Numbered from the stretch's first letter, positions 43,415 to 51,840 are shown. The stretch is DNA of 64,000 nt from Mycolicibacterium iranicum (GCF_002101705.1 NZ_LQPC01000028.1:276894-340893), one strand, 5' to 3'. Numbers and translations are program-made. The notes: a model not told the origin generated them from the letters alone.

Positions 43415-44655
43415 ACGTTCACACCGACGAGCTTGGAGGGCCGGCACAGGACTGTCACCATCAGGCTCAGCGTGGCTGCGACGGCGAACGCGACGTAGAC
43501 GTTGACGAGGTCGGCGGTGCCGCCCAGCACGGCGGCGGCGATCGGCCGCGAGCCGAGGAAGCCGACGAGCCAGAGCGCCATGATCCGGCCGCGAAGTTCC
43601 GCGGGGGCCCGTTCCTGCACAACGGTCGCCAGGCCGGTCATCGCGATGCCGAAACCCAAGCCCGCCAACGCGAAACCGGTGAACGCCACCCACGGCTGGA
43701 TGCCGAGGGCCAACACGATGCTGCCGAGCGTCAGAGCGACCATGCCGATCGAGGAGACGAATGCCGACGCGATCCGTCCTCGCAGCAGCGCCAGCGCCGC
43801 CATCCCGACGGCCGCTCCCACACCGAACGCCGCCGACAGTGCGCCGACCATGCTGGGCCCGCCCTCGAGAGCGTCGGCTATCGACGGGGCGAGAGTGATG
43901 GATGGGTCGGAGACGATGCCGACCGTGGTCACCGCGACCAGTGCGAGCAGCAGCGGTCGGTCCTGCACGACGTACCGGACGGCAACGCGCACGCGGTAGT
44001 CCGCACCAGGGACGCGGTCCGGTGGCGCGGGGAAGCGGACGGCCACCAGGAAGATGGCGAACACGAAATGCAGGACGGCGCTGACCGTGAACGCTGTCGC
44101 CGGTCCTACGTGCGCGGCCAGATAGGCGCCCGTGGCGGGCCCGATGATCCTGCCTACGGTCATCGGGATGCTGTTGAGCGCCATCGCTGTTGCGAGCTCA
44201 CCCTCGCGAATCAGGTTGGGCACGATCGACTGCATCGCAGGGCCGCCGACGACGAAGCCGAAGCCGACCAGGGTTGTGCCGAGCAGAATCGGGACTGCGA
44301 TGGCGGCGCCCTGCAGTCCGGGCTGTACGAACATCCATGCGGCGATCGAGCCGGAGCCGACAACGCAGAAGACCCGACCCAGCAGAATCTGCCTGACAGG
44401 GTTTCCGGCGTCGGCCCATTTGCCACTGGTGGGGCTGAGGATGATCTGCGGTGCGAATTGGACGACACCCACCAGACCGACCATCAATGCGGAGCGGGTC
44501 GCGTCGTACATCACGATGGCGGCGACGATGCCGTGCGTCCACACTCCGACGACGGCGAACATCCTGCCCCAGAACAACGCACCGAAAACACGGTCGAACA
44601 TCAGCCCGAGTGCATTGCGGGCGGCGAGTGTGGGCGCGTTAACCTCCGCCGTCAT
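43411..44655 (-). CDS. MFS exporter (MFS_3 / enterobactin-exporter-like)
   Basis: A 414-aa permease with about 12 helices. The start (ALFWGRMFAVVGVWTHGIVAAIVMYDATRSALMVG) and the GERAPAELRGRIMALW-like loop near the end (ERAPAELRGRIMALWLV) are typical of the MFS_3 transmembrane effectors. ATG 44655 overlaps the marR stop (ATGA), so the pump is co-translated with its likely repressor. Substrate: a toxic compound or a siderophore-like molecule. Confidence 0.86.
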   Translation of the reverse strand: MTAEVNAPTLAARNALGLMFDRVFGALFWGRMFAVVGVWTHGIVAAIVMYDATRSALMVGLVGVVQFAPQIILSPTSGKWADAGNPVRQILLGRVFCVVGSGSIAAWMFVQPGLQGAAIAVPILLGTTLVGFGFVVGGPAMQSIVPNLIREGELATAMALNSIPMTVGRIIGPATGAYLAAHVGPATAFTVSAVLHFVFAIFLVAVRFPAPPDRVPGADYRVRVAVRYVVQDRPLLLALVAVTTVGIVSDPSITLAPSIADALEGGPSMVGALSAAFGVGAAVGMAALALLRGRIASAFVSSIGMVALTLGSIVLALGIQPWVAFTGFALAGLGFGIAMTGLATVVQERAPAELRGRIMALWLVGFLGSRPIAAAVLGGTADLVNVYVAFAVAATLSLMVTVLCRPSKLVGVNV

Positions 44656-45086
44656 TCGGCGGCCGCGCGTTCGAAGCGCTCGGTGAGCCGCTCCAAAAGA
44701 GACAACAGGGTGCCGACGTCGGACTCCGGCCAATCGGCCACCGTCGCGGCGACCAGATCGCGGCGCCGGTCGGTGACCGCGGCGAGTTCCTTACGTCCCA
44801 CGTCGGTCAGCACCAGAGCACACCGTCGCTGGTCATCGTGGGCAGAAGACTTCGTGAGCAGTCCCTCGGCGACGACCGCGGCGACGATACGGCTCGCCGT
44901 CGAATGCTCGACCGCCATGAACTGGGCGACATCGCGGACCGAGGCTCCGCCGTTGTGCTGACACTGCTCGACGGCGCGCAGAACGCGGTGCCTCCAGTGA
45001 GGCCGTTGCCGTGCACCGTGGATGCGCGTCAGCAGCTCGTCGAGCTGATCATAACGGGACTGCGGCACCAAATATGCATAGCACAT
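44652..45086 (-). CDS. MarR-family repressor of the adjacent exporter
   Basis: A 144-aa winged-helix regulator: SVRDVAQFMAVEHSTASRIVAAVVAEGLLTK is the recognition region and SSAHDDQRRCALVLTDVGR the wing. It heads a two-gene operon with the MFS pump, the usual local repressor/efflux arrangement. Two nearby Cys residues in the HTH region (around residues 44 and 88) might give redox sensitivity, which is speculative. Confidence 0.87.
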   Translation of the reverse strand: MCYAYLVPQSRYDQLDELLTRIHGARQRPHWRHRVLRAVEQCQHNGGASVRDVAQFMAVEHSTASRIVAAVVAEGLLTKSSAHDDQRRCALVLTDVGRKELAAVTDRRRDLVAATVADWPESDVGTLLSLLERLTERFERAAAE

Positions 45087-45119
45087 ACATGTTTGTTGCC
45101 GAGAATTCGTCGCTCGTCC

Positions 45120-45572
45120 TCAGCGCCGCGGTAGTCGTGATTCCGGGGGTGTCAGCGACGGCGATGGCTCCCGTTCTTCGATCGGGGTGGCTCCGTTGAG
45201 GAACCGCATCGTGAAGAGTCCAGCACCGACGAGAAGCAGCGCCGGTACCGCGAGCACCGCAATCGTCAGAATCAATGCGGATGCGGATCCGCTGAGCGCG
45301 CCTGCGACGGCGAACAGCGCCAACAGCCACATGGCGACAGACACGCCCAGGGTCAGCGTCACGGCGACCGACGAGGCCCGCCAGAAGCCGTAGAACGGGA
45401 TGCCGGTGGCGGTCAACACGGCCAGGAGTGGGAGGGCAAACAGCGCCATGCCTTGCAGAAGACCGTCCTCGGTACCAAGGAGCCGCGCCGCCGGCATGAC
45501 CAGCGCTACGGCCAGAACAGCCGAGGCCAGCACGCCGCCAACGGTGATTGCGCGTGCGTTGCGATACTGCAT
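45120..45572 (-). CDS. four-helix membrane protein, unknown
   Basis: A 150-aa protein with four hydrophobic helices (about residues 10-30, 40-60, 65-95, 100-122) and a short polar, Pro-rich tail. No family recognised. A candidate SigF promoter ends at 45582, so the transcript would begin only about 3 bases before ATG 45572. The gene stands alone between the marR and DJ-1 genes. Confidence 0.68.
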   Translation of the reverse strand: MQYRNARAITVGGVLASAVLAVALVMPAARLLGTEDGLLQGMALFALPLLAVLTATGIPFYGFWRASSVAVTLTLGVSVAMWLLALFAVAGALSGSASALILTIAVLAVPALLLVGAGLFTMRFLNGATPIEEREPSPSLTPPESRLPRR

Positions 45573-45581
45573 GTTTTTCGG

Positions 45582-45606
45582 GTGCCCCGACAGGCTGGTG
45601 TAAAAC
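45582..45606 (-). promoter_or_regulatory. SigF-like promoter GTTT-N15-GGGCAC
   Basis: On the minus strand GTTT (45606-45603) and GGGCAC (45587-45582) are 15 bp apart. The -10 differs from GGGTA(T/C) by a C at position 4. The predicted transcript start (about 45574) almost coincides with ATG 45572, implying a leaderless or near-leaderless mRNA. Confidence 0.45.
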
Positions 45607-45642
45607 GCCCCCGGCTACATCACGTCGGCGGGACGGTGGTGG

Positions 45643-46200
45643 TCATGTGTGAGCGGGGGTGTTCGCGAATTGGTCGGTGATGGCCTGGCAGAAGGCGTCG
45701 AGATCGTCGGGTGAGCGGCTGGTGATCAGGTTGCCGTCAATGCACACCTGCTGGTCTACGACCGTCGCACCGGCGTTGCGCAGATCGGTGCGCAAGCTCG
45801 GATAAGACGTGAGGGTCCGGTCCCTGACGACGTCGGCTTCCACCAGCGCCCACGGTCCGTGGCAGATCGCGGCCACCGGCTTGCCGGACTGCACGAACTC
45901 CCGCACGAATGCCACCGCAGCCTCGTCGAGGCGCAGCTTGTCCCCGTTCACCGTGCCGCCGGGCAGCACGAGCGCGTCGTAGTCGTCCACGCGTACGTCA
46001 CCGACGAGTCGATCGACCGGGAAGGTTCCGGCCGGCTCCAAATCGTGGTTGCGCGCGTCGATCTCGCCGTCCTTGACCGACAGCAGTTCGGCGTGGCCGC
46101 CGGCATTCTGCACCGCAGCGCGCGGTTGCTCGAGCTCGACCTTCTCGACGCCGTCGGCGGCGAGAAAGGCGATCCGGCGTCCGTTGAGTTCGTTGGGCAT
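45643..46200 (-). CDS. DJ-1/PfpI-family protein (YhbO/YraA-like)
   Basis: A 185-aa class I amidotransferase-fold protein with the nucleophile elbow AICHGPW (Cys about residue 114) and the supporting Glu in the N-terminal ADGVEKVELEQP region. Relatives act in protein or nucleotide deglycation or general stress protection; proteolysis is doubtful. AAAGGAAC precedes ATG 46200. A weak GATT-N15-GGGTAG element lies just upstream. Confidence 0.9.
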   Translation of the reverse strand: MPNELNGRRIAFLAADGVEKVELEQPRAAVQNAGGHAELLSVKDGEIDARNHDLEPAGTFPVDRLVGDVRVDDYDALVLPGGTVNGDKLRLDEAAVAFVREFVQSGKPVAAICHGPWALVEADVVRDRTLTSYPSLRTDLRNAGATVVDQQVCIDGNLITSRSPDDLDAFCQAITDQFANTPAHT

Positions 46201-46255
46201 GTGTCAGTTCCTTTCGTGTTCTGCGTGCAGCACTACCCGCTGAAAGCTCGTCGAA

Positions 46256-47134
46256 TCAATCGGCGAGCGCCCGACCCACGATCAGCGGGTCGGGCTCGCC
46301 CACCGCGTCGTGGTCCTTGTCGTCGTAGTCGACCTTGTCGAGCACATGCCGCATCGCGTTGATCCTCGCTCGCTTCTTGTCGTTGCTCTTGACCACGATC
46401 CACGGGGCGACGTCGGTGTCAGTGGCCGCGAACATGTCCTCCTTGGCCTGCGTGTACGCACCCCACCGGTCGGCGGACTCGAGGTCCATCGGTGAGAACT
46501 TCCACTCGCGAACCGGATCCACCAGCCGGATCGCGAACCGTGTGCGCTGTTCTGCGGGCGACACCGAGCACCACAGCTTCGTGAGATGGATGCCGTTCTC
46601 GACCAGCATCTGCTCGAAAAGAGGCGTGTGCCTGATGAACTCGGCGTACTCCTCGACACTGCAGAACCCCATCACCCGCTCGACCCCCGCCCGGTTGTAC
46701 CAGGAGCGGTCGAAGAGCACGATCTCGCCTGCGGCGGGGAGGTGCTGCACGTACCGCTGGAAGTACCACTGCGACTTCTCACGATCGGTGGGCTTGTCCA
46801 GCGCGACGACACGCGCCTCGCGCGGGTTCAGGTGTTCCATGAAGCGGGCAATTGTGCCGCCTTTGCCGGCGGCATCGCGACCCTCGAACAGAATGAGGTG
46901 CCGCGCACCGGTGCGCAGGCTCCATTTCTGCAACTTCAGAAGCTCGATCTGTAGCCGACGCTTTTCCCGCTCGTAGTCCGAGCGGCGCATTTTGGTCTTG
47001 TACGGATAGCCTTCCCGCCAGGTCTCCACCGGATTGCCATCCCTGTCGAGCAGGACGGGTTCGTCCTCGTCCCTGTCGTCGATCGTGAAACCGTGCTTGT
47101 CGGTGGACAGCTCCTCCAAACTGATCTCGTTCAT
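46256..47134 (-). CDS. ppk2: polyphosphate kinase 2
   Basis: A 292-aa single-domain PPK2. FEGRDAAGKGG (Walker A, about residues 83-93), DKPTDREKSQWYFQRYVQHLP and the Walker B LFDRSWYNRAGVERVMGF are full matches to class I enzymes, followed by the lid and WKFSPMDLES. It transfers phosphate between polyphosphate and nucleoside diphosphates (ATP/GTP generation). It diverges from a small hypothetical gene at 47170 with only 35 bp between the starts. Confidence 0.94.
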   Translation of the reverse strand: MNEISLEELSTDKHGFTIDDRDEDEPVLLDRDGNPVETWREGYPYKTKMRRSDYEREKRRLQIELLKLQKWSLRTGARHLILFEGRDAAGKGGTIARFMEHLNPREARVVALDKPTDREKSQWYFQRYVQHLPAAGEIVLFDRSWYNRAGVERVMGFCSVEEYAEFIRHTPLFEQMLVENGIHLTKLWCSVSPAEQRTRFAIRLVDPVREWKFSPMDLESADRWGAYTQAKEDMFAATDTDVAPWIVVKSNDKKRARINAMRHVLDKVDYDDKDHDAVGEPDPLIVGRALAD

Positions 47135-47169
47135 ACCCGTGATTTCCCGCGTCCTCTAACGTCGAACCC

Positions 47170-47454
47170 ATGACAGCTCAGTCCGACAACGACCGTCTCG
47201 ACAACGTCGCGCCCGGCGACCTCATCACGCTGGCTGTGCCCAACCGCGGCGACGGGCCGGGGGAGTACAAGGTGGTGCACATCGATTCCCGCGAGAATGC
47301 GTCAGGCACGACGATGATCGTGACCTTGGAGGGCGACGACGGTGAGACGTGTGACGTCGAGCTGCCCGGTGACACCGTCGTGGTGCGCACGCTGGAATCC
47401 AAGTGGGAGTCCCCGCAGAGCCCTACCCCCCACGACGGCGATGGCCAGGTATGA
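47170..47454 (+). CDS. conserved hypothetical acidic protein, 94 aa
   Basis: A 94-aa soluble protein: a folded core (DLITLAVPNRGDGPGEYKVVHI and a strand pair) reminiscent of a small beta-barrel, and a disordered acidic tail. I recognise no named domain. It overlaps the next gene by 14 bp, which argues for co-expression. Divergent from ppk2, so the two may share control. Confidence 0.7.
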   Translation: MTAQSDNDRLDNVAPGDLITLAVPNRGDGPGEYKVVHIDSRENASGTTMIVTLEGDDGETCDVELPGDTVVVRTLESKWESPQSPTPHDGDGQV

Positions 47455-47800
47455 GGTCAACGGACCGGCGGTCGAGTTCGTCCGCGGTCTCGTCGACTCA
47501 CGCCAGTACGTGCTCGACAGCGACTGGGGTGACGTGCAACCCGATGCCGCAGCGCAGAACGCCTACCTGGAGTCGCACAGCTGGCAGGAGTACGGGCGCT
47601 GGCACCTTGGTCTGACGGACGGGGCCGCCGAGGAGACCAAAGCGCGCTACGCGTTCGTGTGCGGCGACTTCCGCAGGGTCCATCGCAGTGGCCTGATCGC
47701 CTGCGTGTACCGCGCGGCGCAGTGGCGGCACAAATCCGTCGAACTGGCCGCCCACGACTTGCTGCAGTATCTGGACGCGGCGGCCGGCATCGGCGTTTGA
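47441..47800 (+). CDS. conserved hypothetical protein, 119 aa
   Basis: A 119-aa protein with conserved-looking aromatic positions (ESHSWQEYGRWHLGLTDGA, then YAFVCGDFRRVHRSGL and YRAAQWRHKSVELAAHDLLQYL). The pattern is that of a compact helical protein found in mycobacteria; no function is known to me. Start ATG 47441 lies within the previous gene's tail. Confidence 0.75.
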   Translation: MARYEVNGPAVEFVRGLVDSRQYVLDSDWGDVQPDAAAQNAYLESHSWQEYGRWHLGLTDGAAEETKARYAFVCGDFRRVHRSGLIACVYRAAQWRHKSVELAAHDLLQYLDAAAGIGV

Positions 47801-47828
47801 CGAATGAACCGTGGGGTACAGCAGCTCG

Positions 47829-48533
47829 ATGAAGATCAGTTCAATGGTGGGTGCGGCCGGTGCCGCCGTCGTCGGAGTTTGTGCATCTGTTCTGGGCGTC
47901 GGCGCCCCGTCGGCTTCCGCGCAGCAACCCTGCCCCGACGTCGAGGTCATCTTCGCCCGTGGCACCGGCGAAGCGCCGGGAGTCGGAGGTGTGGGCCAGG
48001 CATTCGTCGATGCGGTCCGCGCGCAGGCCGCGCCGCGGTCGGTGGGGGTGTACGCCGTGAATTACCCGGCGGGCAACAACTTCGACGACCGTGTTGTGTT
48101 CGCACAGACGGTGATCGACGGCATCCGCGACGCGGGTGACAGGGTGCAGACCATGTCGGACGTGTGCCCGAACACCCGCCTCATTCTCGGTGGCTACTCC
48201 CAGGGTGCGGTGGTCTCGGGCTTCACGACATCGGATACGGTGCCCAGTTCCGTGCCGACCGCGATCGCTCCCTCGCCCCTGCCCCCGAAGGCGGCGCAGA
48301 ATGTCGCGGCGGTCGTGCTTTTCGGAGCTCCGTCCGGCACTTTCCTGTCGAAGTACGGAGCGCCGGCTATCACGATCGGCTCGCTGTATGCGGACAAGAC
48401 CGAGGAACTGTGCGCGCCGGGTGACGGTATCTGCGACGGCAGCCCCGGTGGTGTCCCCGGTGTGGCACACGCCCTTTACCCGGTGAACGGCATGACGAAC
48501 GAGGGCGCGGCTTTCGCGGTCGGACGGCTCTAG
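47829..48533 (+). CDS. cutinase-family serine esterase, secreted
   Basis: A 234-aa protein with a cleavable signal (about residues 1-32, ending APSASA), then a cutinase fold: ARGTGEAPGVGG, GGYSQGA (catalytic Ser), the Cys-bracketed CAPGDGICDG (Asp) and AHALY (His). Two disulfides are likely. Mycobacterial cutinase-like proteins are lipases/esterases active on acyl esters at the cell surface. ATG 47829 is preferred over GTG 47811. Confidence 0.92.
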   Translation: MKISSMVGAAGAAVVGVCASVLGVGAPSASAQQPCPDVEVIFARGTGEAPGVGGVGQAFVDAVRAQAAPRSVGVYAVNYPAGNNFDDRVVFAQTVIDGIRDAGDRVQTMSDVCPNTRLILGGYSQGAVVSGFTTSDTVPSSVPTAIAPSPLPPKAAQNVAAVVLFGAPSGTFLSKYGAPAITIGSLYADKTEELCAPGDGICDGSPGGVPGVAHALYPVNGMTNEGAAFAVGRL

Positions 48534-48577
48534 CCGCTCACGCGCCGGCAGGATTCTCGCGCCTCCCAGCGGCAAAC

Positions 48578-48602
48578 GTTTGGAGGGTGCCGAAGTGGGC
48601 AT
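48578..48602 (+). promoter_or_regulatory. SigF-like promoter GTTT-N15-GGGCAT
   Basis: GTTT (48578-48581) and GGGCAT (48597-48602) are 15 bp apart. The predicted start point (about 48610) falls at GTG 48612, implying a leaderless message for the methyltransferase. The C at -10 position 4 lowers confidence. Confidence 0.4.
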
Positions 48603-48611
48603 CAAGGATGC

Positions 48612-49304
48612 GTGACGAGCGCATATACCGACTTCGACACCCCTGAGATCGCAGTCGACGTCTATCCCCCGCAAGAGGATTCGCAACTGTTGATCGACGC
48701 GATGGTCCAGGCCGATGTGGTGCCGGGGGCCAGGGTCGCCGATTTGTGTACCGGCAGCGGCGTGGTCGCCGTGGCCGCAGCGGTGGCAGGTGCCAAAGAG
48801 GTGTCTGCCTTCGACATCTGCCACAAGGCGGTCCAGCGGGCGCGCGAAGAGGCTTTGTGCGTCGGCAACAGGGTCGCCGTCCACCGTGGGTCATGGGCTC
48901 GCGCAATCGAATTCGGTCCCTTCGACGTGGTGCTTGCCAATCCGCCCTACGTTCCGGTCTGCCCGACGGGCGAGGGCGGAGCCGTCGCGGCGACGGCCGG
49001 CCCTTCACGGGCGTGGGACGCCGGGCCTGACGGCAGGCTTGTACTCGACCCGATGTGTGCTGCCGCGCCCCGTCTGCTGGACGAGGGCGGCACGATGCTG
49101 ATCGTCCAGTCCGAGTGCTCGGACGTGCAGCGCACTCTGCGGGCGCTGAGGGAACACGGCATGTCCGCCGAAGTCATTGCTCAGCAGTTGATTCCGTTCG
49201 GTCCGGTGATGACGGCGCGCGCCCCCTGGCTCGTGCGAGCGGGTCTGCTCTCGCGGGGCAGTCGTTGCGAGCGGATCGTTGTCATCCGTGCGGACGCGCC
49301 GTGA
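48612..49304 (+). CDS. HemK2/PrmC-like class I methyltransferase
   Basis: A 230-aa SAM methyltransferase: VYPPQEDSQLLIDAM, VADLCTGSGVVAVAAA (SAM motif I) and the catalytic VVLANPPYVP (NPPY). The PQEDS start and NPPY identify the HemK/N5-glutamine group; the protein lacks the N-terminal helical domain of PrmC, as in HemK2-like members. It may modify a Gln in a release factor or another target. The stop overlaps the CDGSH start (GTGA). Confidence 0.87.
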   Translation: MTSAYTDFDTPEIAVDVYPPQEDSQLLIDAMVQADVVPGARVADLCTGSGVVAVAAAVAGAKEVSAFDICHKAVQRAREEALCVGNRVAVHRGSWARAIEFGPFDVVLANPPYVPVCPTGEGGAVAATAGPSRAWDAGPDGRLVLDPMCAAAPRLLDEGGTMLIVQSECSDVQRTLRALREHGMSAEVIAQQLIPFGPVMTARAPWLVRAGLLSRGSRCERIVVIRADAP

Positions 49305-49498
49305 GTGACGCACCGCCACGACTGGTCCGCGTCGTTCCCGGCGGGCCAGTCATGGTGGAAGGTCCTGTGCGCATCGAACTTCCGGACGGTAGCACGGTGG
49401 AATCCGATCGCTTCATGGTCGCGATCTGCGCGTGCCGGCGCTCCAAGACCTACCCGCTGTGCGACACGAGCCATCGCCGCAAAGAGCGGGCAACCTGA
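49301..49498 (+). CDS. CDGSH-type iron-sulfur protein
   Basis: A 65-aa protein whose C-terminus holds CACRRSKTYPLCDTSH, i.e. the C-x-C-x8-C-x3-H [2Fe-2S] motif of CDGSH proteins (residues about 44-59). GTG 49301 is in the overlap with the methyltransferase stop. The role is probably in redox or Fe-S handling. The neighbouring haem-oxygenase-like and ferritin-like genes give an iron-related context. Confidence 0.87.
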   Translation: MSDAPPRLVRVVPGGPVMVEGPVRIELPDGSTVESDRFMVAICACRRSKTYPLCDTSHRRKERAT

Positions 49499-49502
49499 TC
49501 GC

Positions 49503-50537
49503 TCAGTCCAGCTCTCGTCGCAGCGACGGGCGGCCGGCCTGCCAGCTCGCCATCAGGTGATCGGCCAAGCGGTTCTCGATCAGATCGAAAGCCCGGATGC
49601 CGAACACGACGTCGGCGTTGAGGTCCGGCTCTCGGGCCACCAGGTCACCCACCACGTCGGTACGCACCACCTGCTCGTGCACCGCGTCGGCCTCGACATG
49701 CTCGGCGTAGAAGGCTCGGCACTCTTGCGGTGCGCCAAACCGTTCCAGCGCCTGCACCATCCGGCGTGATCCGGGCGGGGAGGTGACCTCGGTGGCTGCG
49801 AAGTGGCCCACAGCGGCGCCCCGGTGGCGACGATGCAGCCCGAACAGCGACATCACGTTGACAACCGCCAGGGACTCGGCCGGAACATCATTGAGATATC
49901 CGAGATAGGCGGTGTCCAGCTGTGCGGCCTCCATCAGGTCGGCGAACAGCTGCTGGTGCAACCGGGCGCCTTTACCGGCGCCGAATTCGTCGTATTCCAC
50001 GGCAACGAACGACGCCTTGGCCTGGCCGGTGAGCCGTGGAATCGCCCACGCGTGAGGGTCGCCCTCCTTGAGGTGATAGAGCGACCGGTGCGCGAAGTAC
50101 TCGCGCATCTGCTCCCAGGTGCCCTCATCGCGCAAAAAGTACGAGGGTCCGTTTCCGTTGACCGGTTCGACGCACAGCTTGTCGAGCTCTTCGAGGGCGC
50201 TGACGTCAGCCTCGATGGGACCGACGCAGCTTTGGATGTCGGTGAGGAACAACTCCTCCAGGCGTCCGCGCAGATCGAGCAGCCCTGCGTTCCACTCCCA
50301 TGCGGAGTCCACGTCGGCGAAGCCTCGATAGTGCAGTTCGTAGCAGACGTAGAGCGCCAGCTGCAGATCGATGCCGGCGGGATCCGCGTCGGCCAACGAG
50401 GTTTCCACCCGCGCCAGGTAACGGAGAGGCGCGCGCTCGGCGAGCAGTTCGATGACCGACATCGAGATCGGACCACGAGGGTCGGGCAGAGTGGGTTGAA
50501 GCAGCAACGGGATCACACCGCCGTAGGTACCCGCCAT
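49503..50537 (-). CDS. haem-oxygenase-like iron-containing redox protein
   Basis: A 344-aa helical protein of the iron-containing redox enzyme family (Haem_oxygenas_2-like). A PRGPIS segment precedes the main domain, LQLALYVCYELHYRGFADVD supplies likely Glu/His ligands, and later DEFGAGKGARLHQQLFADLM and EHVEADAVHEQVV provide the second set. Members range from haem-cleaving to di-iron enzymes acting on amino or fatty acids. The start is uncertain: ATG 50537 is used here, but a promoter-like GTTT-N15-GGGTAC overlaps it, so GTG 50516 (same frame) may be the true start. Confidence 0.8.
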   Translation of the reverse strand: MAGTYGGVIPLLLQPTLPDPRGPISMSVIELLAERAPLRYLARVETSLADADPAGIDLQLALYVCYELHYRGFADVDSAWEWNAGLLDLRGRLEELFLTDIQSCVGPIEADVSALEELDKLCVEPVNGNGPSYFLRDEGTWEQMREYFAHRSLYHLKEGDPHAWAIPRLTGQAKASFVAVEYDEFGAGKGARLHQQLFADLMEAAQLDTAYLGYLNDVPAESLAVVNVMSLFGLHRRHRGAAVGHFAATEVTSPPGSRRMVQALERFGAPQECRAFYAEHVEADAVHEQVVRTDVVGDLVAREPDLNADVVFGIRAFDLIENRLADHLMASWQAGRPSLRRELD

Positions 50538-50551
50538 GCATTCAGGCAAAC
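50527..50551 (-). promoter_or_regulatory. SigF-type promoter GTTT-N15-GGGTAC
   Basis: On the minus strand GTTT (50551-50548) and GGGTAC (50532-50527) are 15 bp apart, an excellent SigF match. It lies over the first codons of the longest frame of the haem-oxygenase-like gene, which would put the transcript start near 50519 and the GTG at 50516 almost at its 5' end. Two further GGGTAC copies occur nearby (around 50555-50575) without a paired GTTT. Confidence 0.55.
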
Positions 50552-50726
50552 GGTAGTACCCAGGCGACGTACCCAGGGCCCCCCGGCTGCTACACGTTCT
50601 GCCGGGAATTTCACATCGGGCCATATCCGCGATCGGGATGGCCCCAAGCGGGTAACCGAACTTCAAGCGCACATCTGCGCTGACCGGAGAACGCCAAGTC
50701 TTCCAACAAGGAGTGAAGAGACAATC
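50538..50726. other. divergent intergenic region, haem-oxygenase-like / ferritin-like
   Basis: This 189-bp stretch separates the two divergent starts. It contains the SigF-like element overlapping its left border and CAAGGAG before ATG 50727. A rightward promoter is expected but none is clear; GGGTAA at about 50670 has no GTTT at the right distance. Confidence 0.45.
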
Positions 50727-51722
50727 ATGGCTTCGAACAAGACGATTGATTCCGCCGCAGTGAACGCCTCCAAGGCAACGCTGATCGCGCAACTGCGTAC
50801 AGTGCTGGACCTGACGCATACCGAGATCCAGGTGGCCGAGACCAGGACTGCACAGGCCCGGACCGAGGCGGTGCAGCGAGAGCTGACGCAAAACGCCGAG
50901 AACGCCAAAATTCGCGCCGAGGCGATCGAGAAAGCGATTCGTGACCTCGGCGGTTTTCCTGACATCATCGGGCCTTTCCTGGGACGCGCAGCTGCGGCCG
51001 TGAAGGCGCTCACCGAGCAGGCAGAGCCTTTCGACGAGGCGCTGCTCGGCGATCTGGCCCTGGAAGGGCAGCTGCTCGACCGTTCGCGTTACGTCAAAGC
51101 ATTGGCGGTTTCGGCGAAGGAACCCGAGATCGAAGACCTTGCGACGCGCCTCATCACCGCGCACTCCGCGACCGTGGAATGGCTGACCACAGTACTGGCC
51201 GAGGACGCCCTGGGTGGGCCCGCTGCGCTCAAGCGCACACCGTTGCAGGCGGCCGCGGGGCTGGCGGTCAAATTCGCCAACCTACCGTTCACCTGGTCGA
51301 CACGCGGCGCAGAGCGGATCGCCGAGGCGCTCCGTTCAGTCCGTCCGAACTTCGACGAGCTGGTGGAGCGCGGCTCGAAGACCGGCGAAGTAGCCACGAA
51401 GGTGCTTTCAGGTGCGCGTGATTCGGCCCTACAGGCCGCCGAACGCATCAGCCGGGAGCAGGGTGCCGAAGATGCCGCGGACGCGATCCACAAGGCTCGC
51501 GGCGCTACCGGCGTCCTCGCGGCCGAGGAGCTGCCGATCGCCGATTACGACGACCTCAACGTCACAGATGCGGCCAATGCCGTCAAGGAGCTTGAGGATC
51601 CCGCCGACATCCGCGTGATCGTGGCGTACGAGGAAGCGCACAAGGACCGCCAGCGCGTGGTTTCGGCAGCGCAGACCCGTCTCGCCGCCATTGCGCAGGA
51701 GGTTGTGGGGATCAACAACTAG
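50727..51722 (+). CDS. ferritin-like domain protein
   Basis: A 331-aa protein. Residues 25-170 look like a four-helix ferritin-type bundle rich in Glu/His (DLTHTEIQVAETRTAQARTEA, DEALLGDLALEGQLLDRSRYVKAL, LATRLITAHSATVEWL), and the second half is helical with Ala-rich repeats and a C-terminal DPADIRVIVAYEEAHKDRQRV. No signal peptide. It may bind di-iron, or protect DNA or envelope under stress. AACAAGGAG precedes ATG 50727. The long frame upstream is a shadow. Confidence 0.78.
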   Translation: MASNKTIDSAAVNASKATLIAQLRTVLDLTHTEIQVAETRTAQARTEAVQRELTQNAENAKIRAEAIEKAIRDLGGFPDIIGPFLGRAAAAVKALTEQAEPFDEALLGDLALEGQLLDRSRYVKALAVSAKEPEIEDLATRLITAHSATVEWLTTVLAEDALGGPAALKRTPLQAAAGLAVKFANLPFTWSTRGAERIAEALRSVRPNFDELVERGSKTGEVATKVLSGARDSALQAAERISREQGAEDAADAIHKARGATGVLAAEELPIADYDDLNVTDAANAVKELEDPADIRVIVAYEEAHKDRQRVVSAAQTRLAAIAQEVVGINN

Positions 51723-51775
51723 CCACACCGACGTTTCCGAGGCCGGCGCGGAGAAATCCGTGTCGGCCTCGGCGC

Positions 51776-51800
51776 GTTTAGCTTCAGTGGCAACGGGTAA
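51776..51800 (+). promoter_or_regulatory. SigF-type promoter GTTT-N15-GGGTAA
   Basis: GTTT (51776-51779) and GGGTAA (51795-51800) are separated by 15 bp, a very good SigF match. The start point would be near 51808, about 33 bases before ATG 51841, leaving room for the ribosome-binding site at 51832. Confidence 0.65.
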
Positions 51801-51840
51801 TGAGCCGAAGCCACATAGCCAGCCACCGCAGGAGGCCACA

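Noticed and set aside
46233..46257. GATT-N15-GGGTAG upstream of the DJ-1/PfpI gene
   Set aside because: The -35 differs from GTTT and the -10 from GGGTA(T/C); kept only as a weak possibility.
49803..50726. Plus-strand open frame fused to the front of the ferritin-like gene
   Set aside because: It runs antisense to the haem-oxygenase-like gene, has no family pattern, and the ferritin-like protein has its own ATG and ribosome-binding site at 50727.
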